The notes below the pieces were generated by a model. It was not told where the DNA came from and did not search any database. It was given only the letters and a program-made list of their open reading frames with translations. Below, piece by piece: positions 1-8,559 of a stretch of DNA of 64,000 nucleotides; within the stretch, counting starts at the first letter, position 1; each line of letters begins with the position of its first letter. The position numbers and the translations under genes are program-made. Source of the DNA: a virus; IMG/VR virus record IMGVR_UViG_3300044998_001357, positions 1-64,000 of that record; one strand, 5' to 3'.

Positions 1-82
1 TGCCGCAAAACGCAGGATAGTTTGTTTTTTTACTGTTAGTAATTCCCCGGATTTATAAGTTTCCCTTGCGGCGGCCTGCGAG

Positions 83-2206
83 ATGGATATACCTAGTTCT
101 TATGAAGAATTAAAAAGGCGATCTCGTGCCCGCAACCTGGCGTTGTCACTGGCGGGCCGGGACATTGGCGACTTGCCGGACGTGGTCAACCCGGCCCGCA
201 AGGCGCGGGCAGCGGGTGACTTCCGCTTCTTCTGCGACAGCTACTTCCCGCTGACGTTCCATCTGCCCTGGTCGCGGGACCACCTGCAGGTCATCGCCCG
301 CATCGAGCAGGCGGTGCTGCGCGGCGGCCTGTTCGCGATGGCCATGCCGCGCGGGTCGGGTAAGAGCACCATCTGCGAGTGTGCCTGCATCTGGGCGGTG
401 CTGTACGGACACCGCGAGTTCGTCTGCCTGATCGGCTCGGACGAAGGTCACGCGATGGACATGCTCGACGCCATCAAGATGGAGTTCGAAGGTAACGACT
501 TGCTCCTGGAGGACTTCCCCGAGGCGTTGTTTCCAATCCAGGCGCTCGACGGCATCGCCAACCGCTGCAACGGGCAACTCTACAAGGGTGAACGGACGCA
601 CATCGGCTGGACCGCCCGCGAGGTGGTGCTGCCGACGCTCAAGCCCGACGGCTGGCTCCAGCGCGAGGATTTGCGGCCGTTCGTGCGGGAGGACGGCACC
701 TCGAAGGCGTCGGGCGCGATCATCAAGGTGGCGGGCATCACCGGCCGAATCCGGGGCATGAAGTACAAGCGGGCCGACGGCCGCACGGTACGGCCAACCT
801 TGGTGGTGCTCGACGACCCGCAGACCGACGAGAGCGCCAAGTCCCCATCGCAGTGCGCCACCCGCGAAGCGATCCTTTCTGGCGCAGTCCTGGGCTTGGC
901 CGGGCCGGGCACGAAGATCTCAGGCATCATGCCCTGCACGGTCATCCGCCCCGGCGACATGGCCGACAATATTCTCGATCGCAATAAGCATCCCGAATGG
1001 AACGGCCAGCGAACCAAGCTCGTCTACGCCTTCCCGACCGACGAGAAGCTCTGGCAGCGCTACGCCGAGGTCCGGGCCGAGAGCCTACGCCAGGGCAACG
1101 GCGGTGAGGAGGCGACTGCGTTCTACCGCGCTAACCGCGCGGCGATGGACGAAGGGGCGGTCGTCGCCTGGCCCGAGCGGTTCAACCACGACGAGTTGTC
1201 GGCGATCCAGCACGCCATGAACCTGCGGCTGCAGGACGAGGCCGCGTTCTTCGCCGAGTACCAGAACGAGCCGCTGCCCGCCGAGACGGCGTCGGACGAC
1301 GAACTGACCGTCGAACAGATCGCCGCCAAGTTCAACCGGATGAAGCGGGGCGAGGTGCCGGTCGGCTGCAATCACGTCACTGCCTTCATTGACGTGCATG
1401 GGAACTTATTGTTCTGGGTGGTTTGCGGCTGGGAGGACGACTTCACCGGCTACGTCCTCGACTATGGCGCGTACCCGGACCAGAAGCGGCCGTACTTCAC
1501 GCTGCGGGATGCCCGACCGACGCTCACTGGGATCCTGCCCAGCGGTGGCGTCGAGGCGGCGATCTACGCGGGGCTGGAGACGCTGACTGGCCAGATGCTC
1601 GGCCGAGCGTGGCGACGCGACGACGGCGCGGACCTGCGGGTCGAACGCTGCCTGGTCGATGCCAACTGGGGTGCCTTGACAAATGTGGTCTACCAGTTCT
1701 GTCGCCAGTCCGCCCATGCGGGGATCGTGCTGCCCAGCCACGGGCGATTCGTCGGCGTATCAAGTAGACCGTTCAGCGAGTATAGCCGGCGGCCCGGCGA
1801 CCGGGTCGGCTCTAACTGGCGGATGCCGAACGTGCAGGGCAAGCGGGCCGTGCGGCATGTCCTCTTCGATACCAACTTCTGGAAGTCGTTTGTTCATGCC
1901 CGCCTAGCCGTGCCGATGGGACAGCGCGGCTGCCTGTCCCTCTTTGGCGACAAGCCCGAGACGCACCGTCTTTTCGCGGAACACATGACCGCCGAATACC
2001 GAGTTCGTGCCGAATCTCGCGGCCGCACGGTAGACGAGTGGAAGCAGCGACCCGAACGCAGCGACAATCACTGGCTGGACTGCCTGGTTGGGGCCGCTGT
2101 GGCCGCGTCGATCCAGGGAGCAACTCTCCTTGGCATCAGCGATCGCGAGCCGACGAAGAAGGCGCGGGTCAGCTTCGCCGAGCTTCAGCGGAGGAATCGG
2201 CGATGA
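83..2206 (+). CDS. terL: Phage terminase large subunit (ATPase-nuclease)
   Basis: Motor that cuts concatemeric phage DNA and pumps it into the prohead. The 707-residue protein has a P-loop near residues 90-100 (PRGSGKST), a Walker B-like stretch near 240 (LVVLDDPQ), and a C-terminal RNase H-fold nuclease half with an acidic motif near 433 (AFIDVHG) and a late conserved NHWLDCLVGAA segment near 661. The overall look is of the lambda gpA-like group. The start follows a weak ribosome site; no small terminase subunit is seen, so it probably lies upstream of the window. The stop overlaps the start of the next gene, so the two are translationally coupled. Confidence 0.93.
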   Translation: MDIPSSYEELKRRSRARNLALSLAGRDIGDLPDVVNPARKARAAGDFRFFCDSYFPLTFHLPWSRDHLQVIARIEQAVLRGGLFAMAMPRGSGKSTICECACIWAVLYGHREFVCLIGSDEGHAMDMLDAIKMEFEGNDLLLEDFPEALFPIQALDGIANRCNGQLYKGERTHIGWTAREVVLPTLKPDGWLQREDLRPFVREDGTSKASGAIIKVAGITGRIRGMKYKRADGRTVRPTLVVLDDPQTDESAKSPSQCATREAILSGAVLGLAGPGTKISGIMPCTVIRPGDMADNILDRNKHPEWNGQRTKLVYAFPTDEKLWQRYAEVRAESLRQGNGGEEATAFYRANRAAMDEGAVVAWPERFNHDELSAIQHAMNLRLQDEAAFFAEYQNEPLPAETASDDELTVEQIAAKFNRMKRGEVPVGCNHVTAFIDVHGNLLFWVVCGWEDDFTGYVLDYGAYPDQKRPYFTLRDARPTLTGILPSGGVEAAIYAGLETLTGQMLGRAWRRDDGADLRVERCLVDANWGALTNVVYQFCRQSAHAGIVLPSHGRFVGVSSRPFSEYSRRPGDRVGSNWRMPNVQGKRAVRHVLFDTNFWKSFVHARLAVPMGQRGCLSLFGDKPETHRLFAEHMTAEYRVRAESRGRTVDEWKQRPERSDNHWLDCLVGAAVAASIQGATLLGISDREPTKKARVSFAELQRRNRR

Positions 2207-2376
2207 GCGCGCCTTCCGCGACCCCGAACGACAGGCCGGGCCTGGTATGTCGTCGGTGCGGCTGCCGTCATTTTCGCGTCATCTATACTCGGCACAGGGC
2301 TACCGGCATTCTTCGGCGCAGAGAGTGCCGTCACTGCGGACTGCGCATCACCACCTGGGAGCGTCCCTTGCGGTAA
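2203..2376 (+). CDS. Small zinc-ribbon protein, NrdR-like
   Basis: A 57-residue protein starting inside the terL stop (ATGA overlap). It has two CxxC knuckles (CRRCGC and CRHCGL) separated by an arginine-rich loop and followed by TTWER, which closely resembles the N-terminal zinc ribbon of the repressor NrdR, without the ATP-cone domain. It may bind DNA, possibly near the repeat array that starts at its stop codon, or act in packaging. Function is inferred only from the ribbon. Confidence 0.75.
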   Translation: MSAPSATPNDRPGLVCRRCGCRHFRVIYTRHRATGILRRRECRHCGLRITTWERPLR

Positions 2377-2378
2377 CC

Positions 2379-2672
2379 TGTTCGGTAACTGTTCGGTAAC
2401 CTGTTCGGTAACTGTTTCGCAACTGTTTCACGCCTGTTTCACAACTGTTTCGCAGCTGTTCGGTAACTGTTCGGTAACTGTTCGGTAACTGTTCGGTAAC
2501 TGTTCGGTAACTGTTCGGTAACTGTTCGGTAACTGTTTCGCAACTGTTTCGCAACTGTTTCACAGCTGTTTCACAGCTGTTTCACAGCTGTTCGGTAACC
2601 TGTTCGGTAACCTGTTCGGTAACCTGTTCGGTAACCTGTTCGGTAACCTGTTCGGTAACCTGTTTCGCAACC
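2379..2672 (+). repeat. 26-unit tandem array, 11/12-bp units
   Basis: Uninterrupted direct repeats between the terminase block and the portal block. Two main unit types occur: TGTTCGGTAAC and TGTTTCGCAAC/TGTTTCACAGC; some carry an extra C, giving a 12-bp period (last seven units and one early unit). Each TGTTCGGTAAC unit contains GTT-N4-AAC, a short dyad. The array begins at the stop codon of the zinc-ribbon gene and ends in a degenerate unit at 2673. Open frames through it on the minus strand are a by-product of the period. It could be iteron-like protein-binding sites or a packaging/replication signal. Confidence 0.95.
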
Positions 2673-2710
2673 TGTATGGTCTATTAGTGTAACGCGTGCA
2701 TTGATACTCC

Positions 2711-2740
2711 TTTATTGCGTATCACATCATCTGATATACT
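2711..2740 (+). promoter_or_regulatory. Possible promoter for the head gene block
   Basis: A good -10 hexamer (TATACT, 2735-2740) lies upstream of the small gene at 2759; the best -35 at suitable spacing is TTTATT, which is weak. It is the only obvious promoter after the repeat array. Confidence 0.3.
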
Positions 2741-2758
2741 CTGGCATAGGAGAATTCT

Positions 2759-2956
2759 ATGCCGGACGAAATCAACGACGCCATCGAACAGAACGCGAAG
2801 GGACCGGCCAAGGCGTCGGGCGACGCCGGCTCGGTTGAGCAGCACAAGCTTTCCGAGCAGATCGAGGCCGACCGCTACCTTGCGTCCAAGGAAGCCGCCA
2901 AGCAGCCGCGTCGCGGCCTGCGCTTCAACAAGCTCGTACCGCCGGGGGCCGACTGA
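2759..2956 (+). CDS. Small phage protein between terminase and portal
   Basis: 65 residues, hydrophilic, start preceded by a good AGGAGA site. It sits where lambda-like phages often have a small head-tail joining gene (gpW position), but I see no gpW signature. The C-terminal half is basic (RRGLRF). Its stop abuts the portal ATG directly, so it is in the head operon. Function unknown; a structural or joining role is inferred from position. Confidence 0.7.
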   Translation: MPDEINDAIEQNAKGPAKASGDAGSVEQHKLSEQIEADRYLASKEAAKQPRRGLRFNKLVPPGAD

Positions 2957-4405
2957 ATGTTTCGCTGGCTGGCCAACCTCTGGAGCACTACGCCGCCGCG
3001 ACCGGGTCGTAGCCGGGTCGTCCGCGTCGTGCGCGGCCGCTACGACGCGGCCGTGACCACCGACGACAACCGCCGCCACTGGGCCAACGCCGACGGCCTG
3101 TCGGCCAACCAGGCTAACAGCGTCGAGGTGCGCCGCGTCCTGCGCAATCGCGCCCGCTACGAGGTCGCCAACAACAGCTACGCCAAGGGCATCGTCCTCA
3201 CACTGGCCAACGACGTGGTCGGGACCGGCCCTCGCCTGCAACTCCTCACCGAGGACTCGAAGGCCAACACCCGCATCGAGCGAGAGTTCACGGCCTGGTC
3301 CAAAGCGATAAGCCTGCCCGAGAAGCTGCGCACCATGCGCATGGCTCGGGCCACCGACGGCGAGGCCTTTGCGGTCTTGACCAGCAACCCGCGACTACCG
3401 ACGCCGGTGCAACTCGACCTGCGGCTAATCGAGGCCGACCAGGTGGCCACGCCGAGCTTTTCCGCCTGGGAGAGGGCTGGAGTCGATGGGATCGTCTTCG
3501 ACGCGGCGGGCAACCCGGTTGAGTACCATGTCCTCAAGGACCACCCAGGGGACGGCTACTGGAATGGGCGCGAGTACGATCGAGTGCCCGCCTCGGCGGT
3601 GCTGCACTGGTTTCGTTGCGACCGGCCGGGCCAGGCGCGGGGTATTCCGGACATCACCCCGGCCCTGCCGCTGTTCGCCCAACTGCGGCGCTTCACTCTG
3701 GCCGTGATCGCCGCCGCCGAGACGGCCGCCGACTTCGCCGGTATCCTCTACACCGACGCGCCCGCCAGCGGGGAGGCCGACGCCGCCGAGCCGTTCGAGC
3801 CGATCGAGTTGGAGAAGCGGGCGCTGGTCACCATGCCCGGCGGCTGGAAGATGAGCCAGCTGCAAGCGGAGCAACCGGCTACCACCTATGCCGAGTTCAA
3901 GCACGAGATCCTCAACGAGATCGCCCGCTGTCTCAACATGCCGTTCAACGTCGCGGCGTGCAACAGCAGCGGCTACAACTACGCGTCCGGTCGGCTCGAC
4001 CATCAGACCTACTTCAAGGCGATTCGCGTCGAGCAGGCCCACCTCGAGGCCGTTGTTCTCGACCGCATCCTCGCGGCCTGGTTCGACGAGGCGGCGCTGA
4101 TCCCCGGCTTACTGCCCGTCGGCTTGGGGCCGCTCGCCGGCTGGCCGCACCAGTGGTTCTGGGACGGGCACGAGCACGTCGATCCCGCTAAGGAGGCCGC
4201 CGCCCAGGCGACCCGCCTAGCCAACCTGACCACCACGCTCGCCGACGAGTACGCCCGCCGTGGCCTCGACTGGGAGGCCCAGTTGCGGCAGCGCGCCAAG
4301 GAGATTGCGCTTATGCAGGAGTTGGGCCTGACCCTGGCGCAAGCTCAACCATTCATCGACCATGATGAGGAATTCGACGATGACATCGACACGTCGGACG
4401 ACTGA
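2957..4405 (+). CDS. Phage portal protein, lambda family
   Basis: 482 residues. Forms the dodecameric ring at the portal vertex through which DNA enters and leaves. The N-terminal third has the lambda-type portal pattern (DNRRHWANADGLSANQANS, then RNRARYEVANN and the VVGTGP turn), and the length is normal for the family. The C-terminal tail is acidic (DDDIDTSDD). It starts one base after the previous stop and overlaps the start of the capsid gene by 26 bases. Confidence 0.93.
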   Translation: MFRWLANLWSTTPPRPGRSRVVRVVRGRYDAAVTTDDNRRHWANADGLSANQANSVEVRRVLRNRARYEVANNSYAKGIVLTLANDVVGTGPRLQLLTEDSKANTRIEREFTAWSKAISLPEKLRTMRMARATDGEAFAVLTSNPRLPTPVQLDLRLIEADQVATPSFSAWERAGVDGIVFDAAGNPVEYHVLKDHPGDGYWNGREYDRVPASAVLHWFRCDRPGQARGIPDITPALPLFAQLRRFTLAVIAAAETAADFAGILYTDAPASGEADAAEPFEPIELEKRALVTMPGGWKMSQLQAEQPATTYAEFKHEILNEIARCLNMPFNVAACNSSGYNYASGRLDHQTYFKAIRVEQAHLEAVVLDRILAAWFDEAALIPGLLPVGLGPLAGWPHQWFWDGHEHVDPAKEAAAQATRLANLTTTLADEYARRGLDWEAQLRQRAKEIALMQELGLTLAQAQPFIDHDEEFDDDIDTSDD

Positions 4406-6332
4406 CGATCAGCCGCCGCGTCAACTGCGGCTAGAAGGTACGGCGGCTCTCGACCTGGAGGCCGCCGCCGAGGACGGAGCGACGCTGCCGCGCTTCCGCA
4501 TGGTCGCCTACACCGGCACGCCAATGCGCGTTGCGGGCTGGCGGTACCCGATCGTCATCGACCTGGCCGGGCTGTCGATCCCGTCGCAGGCCCGACCGAT
4601 CCGCTTCGGCCACGACCCGCTCTCCGGCGTCGGCCACACCGACGCGGTGCGGGTCGAGGACGGACAGCTGGTCGCCACCGGCCTGGTCTCCCGCGACACG
4701 CCGGCGGCCCGCGAAGTTGTGATCTCGGCCAAGAACGGCTTCCCGTGGCAGGCCTCGGTCGGGGCAGGCGTCGAGGAGTTCGAGTTCGTCAAGGAGAACC
4801 AGACGGTGTTGGTCAACGGTCGCACCTTCACCGGCCCGTTGAACGTCGTCCGCAAGTCCACCCTCGGCGAGATCAGCTTCGTCGACCTCGGGGCCGACGG
4901 GAACACCTCGGCCAGTGTTGCCGCATCTCAACCACATCAGGAGGCGTTTATGCCAGACATTAATCATGATCATAATAATGAATCGCCTGCCACTCAGGCG
5001 ATCATCCGCGCGAAAGCAGAGCGCCAGCGAATCGATACAATCCGCGCGCTCGTCGAGGAGGCGGCTAGCAATCGTTACGCCGACATGGACGCCCTGGAGC
5101 AGATCGCGGCTCAGGCGGAATCCGAGGGCTGGGACGCGCAGCGGACCGAGCTAGCGATTCTGCGGGTGACCCGCCCGCGTGCGCCGATTGCGCGTGACCG
5201 ATCGGAGCGCCCGAGTCAACAGGTGCTCGAGGCCGCGCTCTGCATGGCAGCCGGAGTCAGCGACGAGACCCTGGCCCGCGACCGAGACTACGGCGAGCAG
5301 GTCGTGTCGGCGGCCTGGCAGCATCGACGCCGAGGCCTGCGAGGGATCCTCGCCCTGGCCCTCGAGGGGGGCGGCATCCGTGTGCCACATGGCGGCCGAG
5401 AGTTTTACGAAGCGCTCGTGGCTCACCAGCGCATCGAGGCGGCCGGGTTTAGCACGGTGAATCTGCCGGGCATCTTGGGCAATGTCGCGAATAAGATGTT
5501 GCTGGATGCGTTCGAGTCAGCACCTGGCACATATGAACAAATTGCTGCGCAAGAAGATTTCTCGAACTTCCATCAGCATCAAATCTACCGACTTGATGCG
5601 ACCGGCAACTTTGACAAGGTTGCCGACGGCGGCGAAATCAAACATGGTGCGCTCCAAGAATCGGAGTACACCAACAAGCTCGACACTTACGGGATGATGA
5701 TGACCATTACGCGTCAGCAAATCATCAACGATGAATTGTCGGCATTCCGTTCGCTTGTTGGCCAGCTGGGCCGCCGTGCAAAGATCGCGATCGAGCGGGC
5801 GCTCTACGCTGTGGTGATGGAGGCGACGGATACGTTCTACACGGCCGCGCGGGGCAACCGGCTAACCAACGCGGCTCTCGGCATTACGTCGCTCGGATCT
5901 GCACGAAGCGCGCTTGCGAAAATGCAAGACGCCAATGGCGACCCGCTTGCAACGGCTGGCCGGTACCTGCTGGTCCCGACCGAGTTGGAACCGTTGGCGA
6001 TGCAAATCTATACGTCTGTTACGGTCAATGAGACTACCACAGTCGATAAGCCGCGACCCATCAACAATCCTTACGTCAATCGCTACGAACCGATCGGCAG
6101 CCCGTATCTGTCGACCGGCACCGGCGGTGGCCAGTCGCCGACGACCTGGTATCTCTTGGCCGATCCTGCCGTGCTGCCTGCGTTTCAAATCGCATACCTC
6201 GATGGCCGCCGCCAGCCGGTCGTGGAGACGGCGGACGCTGAGTTTAGCACGCTCGGTATGTCCATGCGGGCATACTGGGATTTCGGGGTTGCGCGCATCG
6301 ATCATCGCGGAGCCGTCAAGGCTACCGCATAA
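4380..6332 (+). CDS. Prohead protease-major capsid fusion protein
   Basis: About 650 residues from the ATG at 4380, which follows GAGGAA and overlaps the portal 3' end. Residues 1-190 form a prohead (caudovirus) protease domain: FGHDPLSGVGH holds a likely catalytic histidine and the SVGAG region the likely serine. The rest is an HK97-fold major capsid protein, normally made after the protease frees itself. A very strong internal ribosome site and in-frame ATG at 4950 would give a separate 460-residue capsid. Mu-like and planctomycete prophages carry similar fusions. Confidence 0.88.
   Translation: MTSTRRTTDDQPPRQLRLEGTAALDLEAAAEDGATLPRFRMVAYTGTPMRVAGWRYPIVIDLAGLSIPSQARPIRFGHDPLSGVGHTDAVRVEDGQLVATGLVSRDTPAAREVVISAKNGFPWQASVGAGVEEFEFVKENQTVLVNGRTFTGPLNVVRKSTLGEISFVDLGADGNTSASVAASQPHQEAFMPDINHDHNNESPATQAIIRAKAERQRIDTIRALVEEAASNRYADMDALEQIAAQAESEGWDAQRTELAILRVTRPRAPIARDRSERPSQQVLEAALCMAAGVSDETLARDRDYGEQVVSAAWQHRRRGLRGILALALEGGGIRVPHGGREFYEALVAHQRIEAAGFSTVNLPGILGNVANKMLLDAFESAPGTYEQIAAQEDFSNFHQHQIYRLDATGNFDKVADGGEIKHGALQESEYTNKLDTYGMMMTITRQQIINDELSAFRSLVGQLGRRAKIAIERALYAVVMEATDTFYTAARGNRLTNAALGITSLGSARSALAKMQDANGDPLATAGRYLLVPTELEPLAMQIYTSVTVNETTTVDKPRPINNPYVNRYEPIGSPYLSTGTGGGQSPTTWYLLADPAVLPAFQIAYLDGRRQPVVETADAEFSTLGMSMRAYWDFGVARIDHRGAVKATA
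4939..4952 (+). promoter_or_regulatory. Internal ribosome site and start for free capsid
   Basis: A perfect AGGAGG (4939-4944) sits five bases before an in-frame ATG (4950) exactly at the protease-capsid boundary. It is stronger than the site at the gene start. It would let the cell make many capsid subunits per protease molecule from one gene. Confidence 0.65.
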
Positions 6333-6347
6333 CGGGAGGTAACACCT

Positions 6348-6674
6348 ATGGTTATCTTTATTCATGACGGCGACACTATTGACCACACCCCGACGGCGGA
6401 CGTGGCTGCCGGGGATGTGGTTGTGCAGGGCAATTTGGTCGGCGTAGCTAAGCAGCCGATCAAGGCCGGCCAGCTGGGGGCATTGGCCGTTGTCGGTGTG
6501 TTCGACTTCCCGGTCGCGTCACTGACCGGCTGGGCGGTGGGCGACACGGCGTATTGGGACGCCACGGCGCAGGTCGCCACCGAGACCCAGACCGGAAACA
6601 AGTTGTTGGGCAAGGCAGTGCTGGTAGACTCGCGGCCGGGCAGCCCGCACGTTCGCATCCGGCTGAGCCAGTGA
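6348..6674 (+). CDS. Capsid decoration/stabilising protein (DUF2190-like)
   Basis: 108 residues, beta-rich, with the DUF2190 pattern: AAGDVVVQGNLVGVA, a GAL-VVGVFDFP core, and GDTAYWD followed by LLGKAV. Proteins of this family follow the capsid gene in many siphoviruses and bind the outside of the shell. Start is preceded by GGGAGG. Position directly after the capsid agrees. Confidence 0.82.
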   Translation: MVIFIHDGDTIDHTPTADVAAGDVVVQGNLVGVAKQPIKAGQLGALAVVGVFDFPVASLTGWAVGDTAYWDATAQVATETQTGNKLLGKAVLVDSRPGSPHVRIRLSQ

Positions 6675-6681
6675 GGTTAGT

Positions 6682-7047
6682 ATGTCTGATCTTTTGAATA
6701 CCGGACTCGATTGGCTTGCCAACCAGATGACAGAGCACGTTTCGCGGCTGGTCACATACCGACGCGGGCCGGACGAAGTTGCGGTGCGGGCCATCATCGG
6801 CCGGCGAAAGATCAGACTTGACGATGGCTACGGTGGCGTGCGGATAGAGTGGCCTGACCGGGATTTCATAATCCGCGCTGATTTGCTCGTGATTGGAGGT
6901 AATCAGATCAAGCCAGAGCGTGGCGACAAGGTTATCGACCAGGGCAAAGTCTACGAGGTGATGGTTTTCGGTCGCGAGCCGCCCTGTCAAGACGACCCGC
7001 ATGGACATATGTTTCGTATCCATACCAAACAAGTAGGAATTGAGTGA
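6682..7047 (+). CDS. Putative head-tail connector protein
   Basis: 121 residues with a helical N-terminus (LLNTGLDWLANQM) and a beta-rich remainder containing GDKVIDQGKVYEV, the kind of fold seen in phage head-closure/stopper proteins. Family assignment is by position and general look only. Its TGA overlaps the next ATG, so translation is coupled. Confidence 0.6.
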   Translation: MSDLLNTGLDWLANQMTEHVSRLVTYRRGPDEVAVRAIIGRRKIRLDDGYGGVRIEWPDRDFIIRADLLVIGGNQIKPERGDKVIDQGKVYEVMVFGREPPCQDDPHGHMFRIHTKQVGIE

Positions 7048-7232
7048 TGCTCGAATTGATGCGACAACTGCTCGGCATGTACCGCCAGGATCCCGCCGGG
7101 CTTCGTGAGGCCCTGCCGCTCCTCAAGGCGATCCTGCACTCCGACGCCCTGACCGAGATCGTTCGGGCCACCAAGTCTCCGATCGACGACGTGGTGCTGC
7201 GAGTACTGCGTGCCCTGGTTCCCCAGGAGTGA
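7047..7232 (+). CDS. Small helical protein in the connector block
   Basis: 61 residues, almost entirely helical and leucine-rich (LLKAIL, VVLRVLRALV). The ATG at 7047 overlaps the previous stop (TGATG); a GTG three bases earlier is an alternative. Unknown function; kept because of coupling and position in the neck gene set. Confidence 0.6.
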   Translation: MLELMRQLLGMYRQDPAGLREALPLLKAILHSDALTEIVRATKSPIDDVVLRVLRALVPQE

Positions 7233-7235
7233 GCC

Positions 7236-7664
7236 ATGCCCGCGACCATCTTGGACCTGGCTGACGCCGTCGTTGAGCAGCTGAACACCACCCCGTTCAG
7301 CCAGCCGCTCGTCGCCGTGCGACACTACCAGCCGCTTTTCGAGCTTTCCGAGATGGCCGAACTGCGCGTCAGCGTGGTGCCACGATCGGTGGCGAGCAAG
7401 GCGTTAGACCGTGGCCGTGACGACTTCGATTACAAGATTGACGTGGCGGTGCAACGCAAGGTCGAGCCGAGCAAGGAGAACCTCGATGCGCTCATGGAAC
7501 TGGTGGAGGAAATCGCCGACCACCTCCGCTCACACCGGCTGGTCAGCTTCCCGCAGGCCCGCTGCATCGAGGTGGCCAACGAGCCGGTCTATGCGATGGA
7601 GCACCTGGAGGAGTTCCGCCAGTTTACCAGCGTCCTCACGCTGACCTACCGCGTGTGGAGGTGA
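7236..7664 (+). CDS. Putative tail terminator / minor tail protein
   Basis: 142 residues. Starts with a helix (ILDLADAVVEQLN), then alternating strands with DYKIDVAVQRKV in the middle and VLTLTYRVW at the end, as in tail-terminator proteins that cap the tail tube and join it to the neck. Assignment rests on gene order (between connector and gp10-like protein) and this pattern. Confidence 0.55.
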   Translation: MPATILDLADAVVEQLNTTPFSQPLVAVRHYQPLFELSEMAELRVSVVPRSVASKALDRGRDDFDYKIDVAVQRKVEPSKENLDALMELVEEIADHLRSHRLVSFPQARCIEVANEPVYAMEHLEEFRQFTSVLTLTYRVWR

Positions 7665-7667
7665 GCC

Positions 7668-8099
7668 GTGATCACGATGACCTTCCAGGCCGCCAAGCAG
7701 GGCTTCTTCGACCGGGCCAAGGTGAAGAACGCGGTCGACGCCGGCACCCGGCGGGTGCTGTCACGGTTCGGAGCGTTCGTGCGGACGCGGGCCAAGACCT
7801 CCATCCGCAAACGCAAAGGTACCAGCCCGCCCGGCAGCCCGCCATACTCGCACGTCGGCCTGCTGCGGAAGTTCATCCTGTTCGCTTACGACCCGGCACA
7901 GAAGTCGGTCGTGATCGGGCCGACCCTGATCCGCGCAGGATCGGAGGCCCCGCGATTGCTCGAATACGGCGGTGAGGCGGTCCGCCGCACGAAGAAGAAG
8001 ACCCGTCGGCTTCGCTACCGCCCCCGGCCGTACATGGGGCCGGCATTCGAGGCCGAGCAGCAGCAGTTGCCCGCCCTGTGGAAAGACTCTGTTCGTTGA
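7668..8099 (+). CDS. HK97 gp10-like / minor tail protein
   Basis: 143 residues, very basic, with the hallmark PPGSPPYSHVGLLRKFI segment seen in tail-completion proteins of this class and a C-terminal RPRPYMGPAFE. Starts with GTG at 7668; an ATG at 7677 is possible. It lies between the terminator and tail tube genes, as expected for a head-tail joining or tail completion protein. Confidence 0.7.
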   Translation: MITMTFQAAKQGFFDRAKVKNAVDAGTRRVLSRFGAFVRTRAKTSIRKRKGTSPPGSPPYSHVGLLRKFILFAYDPAQKSVVIGPTLIRAGSEAPRLLEYGGEAVRRTKKKTRRLRYRPRPYMGPAFEAEQQQLPALWKDSVR

Positions 8100-8109
8100 G
8101 GAGATACCG

Positions 8110-8550
8110 ATGGCCGTGAAACTCGGGCTTGACGCCAAGCTGTACCGCAACACGGGAACATATTCTTCGCCCACCTGGAACGACATCCCTAACGTCAAGG
8201 ACGTAACCCTGAACCTGGAGGCAGGCGAGGCCGACGTGACCACGCGCGGCAACAACGGCTGGCGCGCTACGGTCGCCACGCTCAAGGACGGGTCGATTGA
8301 ATTCGACATGGTCTGGGACACGGCCGACACCGACTTTGCCGCTATCCGCGATGCGTTCCTGAATCGCACCGCAATCGAGTTTGCGGTGATGGACGGCGAT
8401 ATCACTGTTGTCGGCTCGCAAGGTCTGCGAGCTACTTGCATGGTCACCAAGTTCAGCCGCAGCGAGCCGCTCGAAGAAGCCATCATGGTCAGCGTAACCA
8501 TCAAGCCAACCTATTCGGCCAATGCTCCTAGCTGGTTGGTTGTTTCCTAA
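8110..8550 (+). CDS. Major tail tube protein
   Basis: 146 residues. Pattern of the siphovirus tail-tube fold: LGLDAKLYRN at the start, NLEAGEADVTTRG in the middle, then FAVMDGDI and a final strand with VSVTIKPTYS. The start follows GAGGAG at 8098-8103. It is placed directly upstream of the tail chaperone pair, as usual. Confidence 0.82.
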   Translation: MAVKLGLDAKLYRNTGTYSSPTWNDIPNVKDVTLNLEAGEADVTTRGNNGWRATVATLKDGSIEFDMVWDTADTDFAAIRDAFLNRTAIEFAVMDGDITVVGSQGLRATCMVTKFSRSEPLEEAIMVSVTIKPTYSANAPSWLVVS

Positions 8551-8559
8551 GGAGTATTT

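Noticed and set aside
2348-2563. Minus-strand ORF of repeating Gln/Thr/Glu/Asn residues
   Set aside because: It is only the 11-bp repeat array read as codons; no ribosome site and no natural composition.
2379-2672. CRISPR array
   Set aside because: Units are 11-12 bp and contiguous with no spacers; no cas genes nearby.
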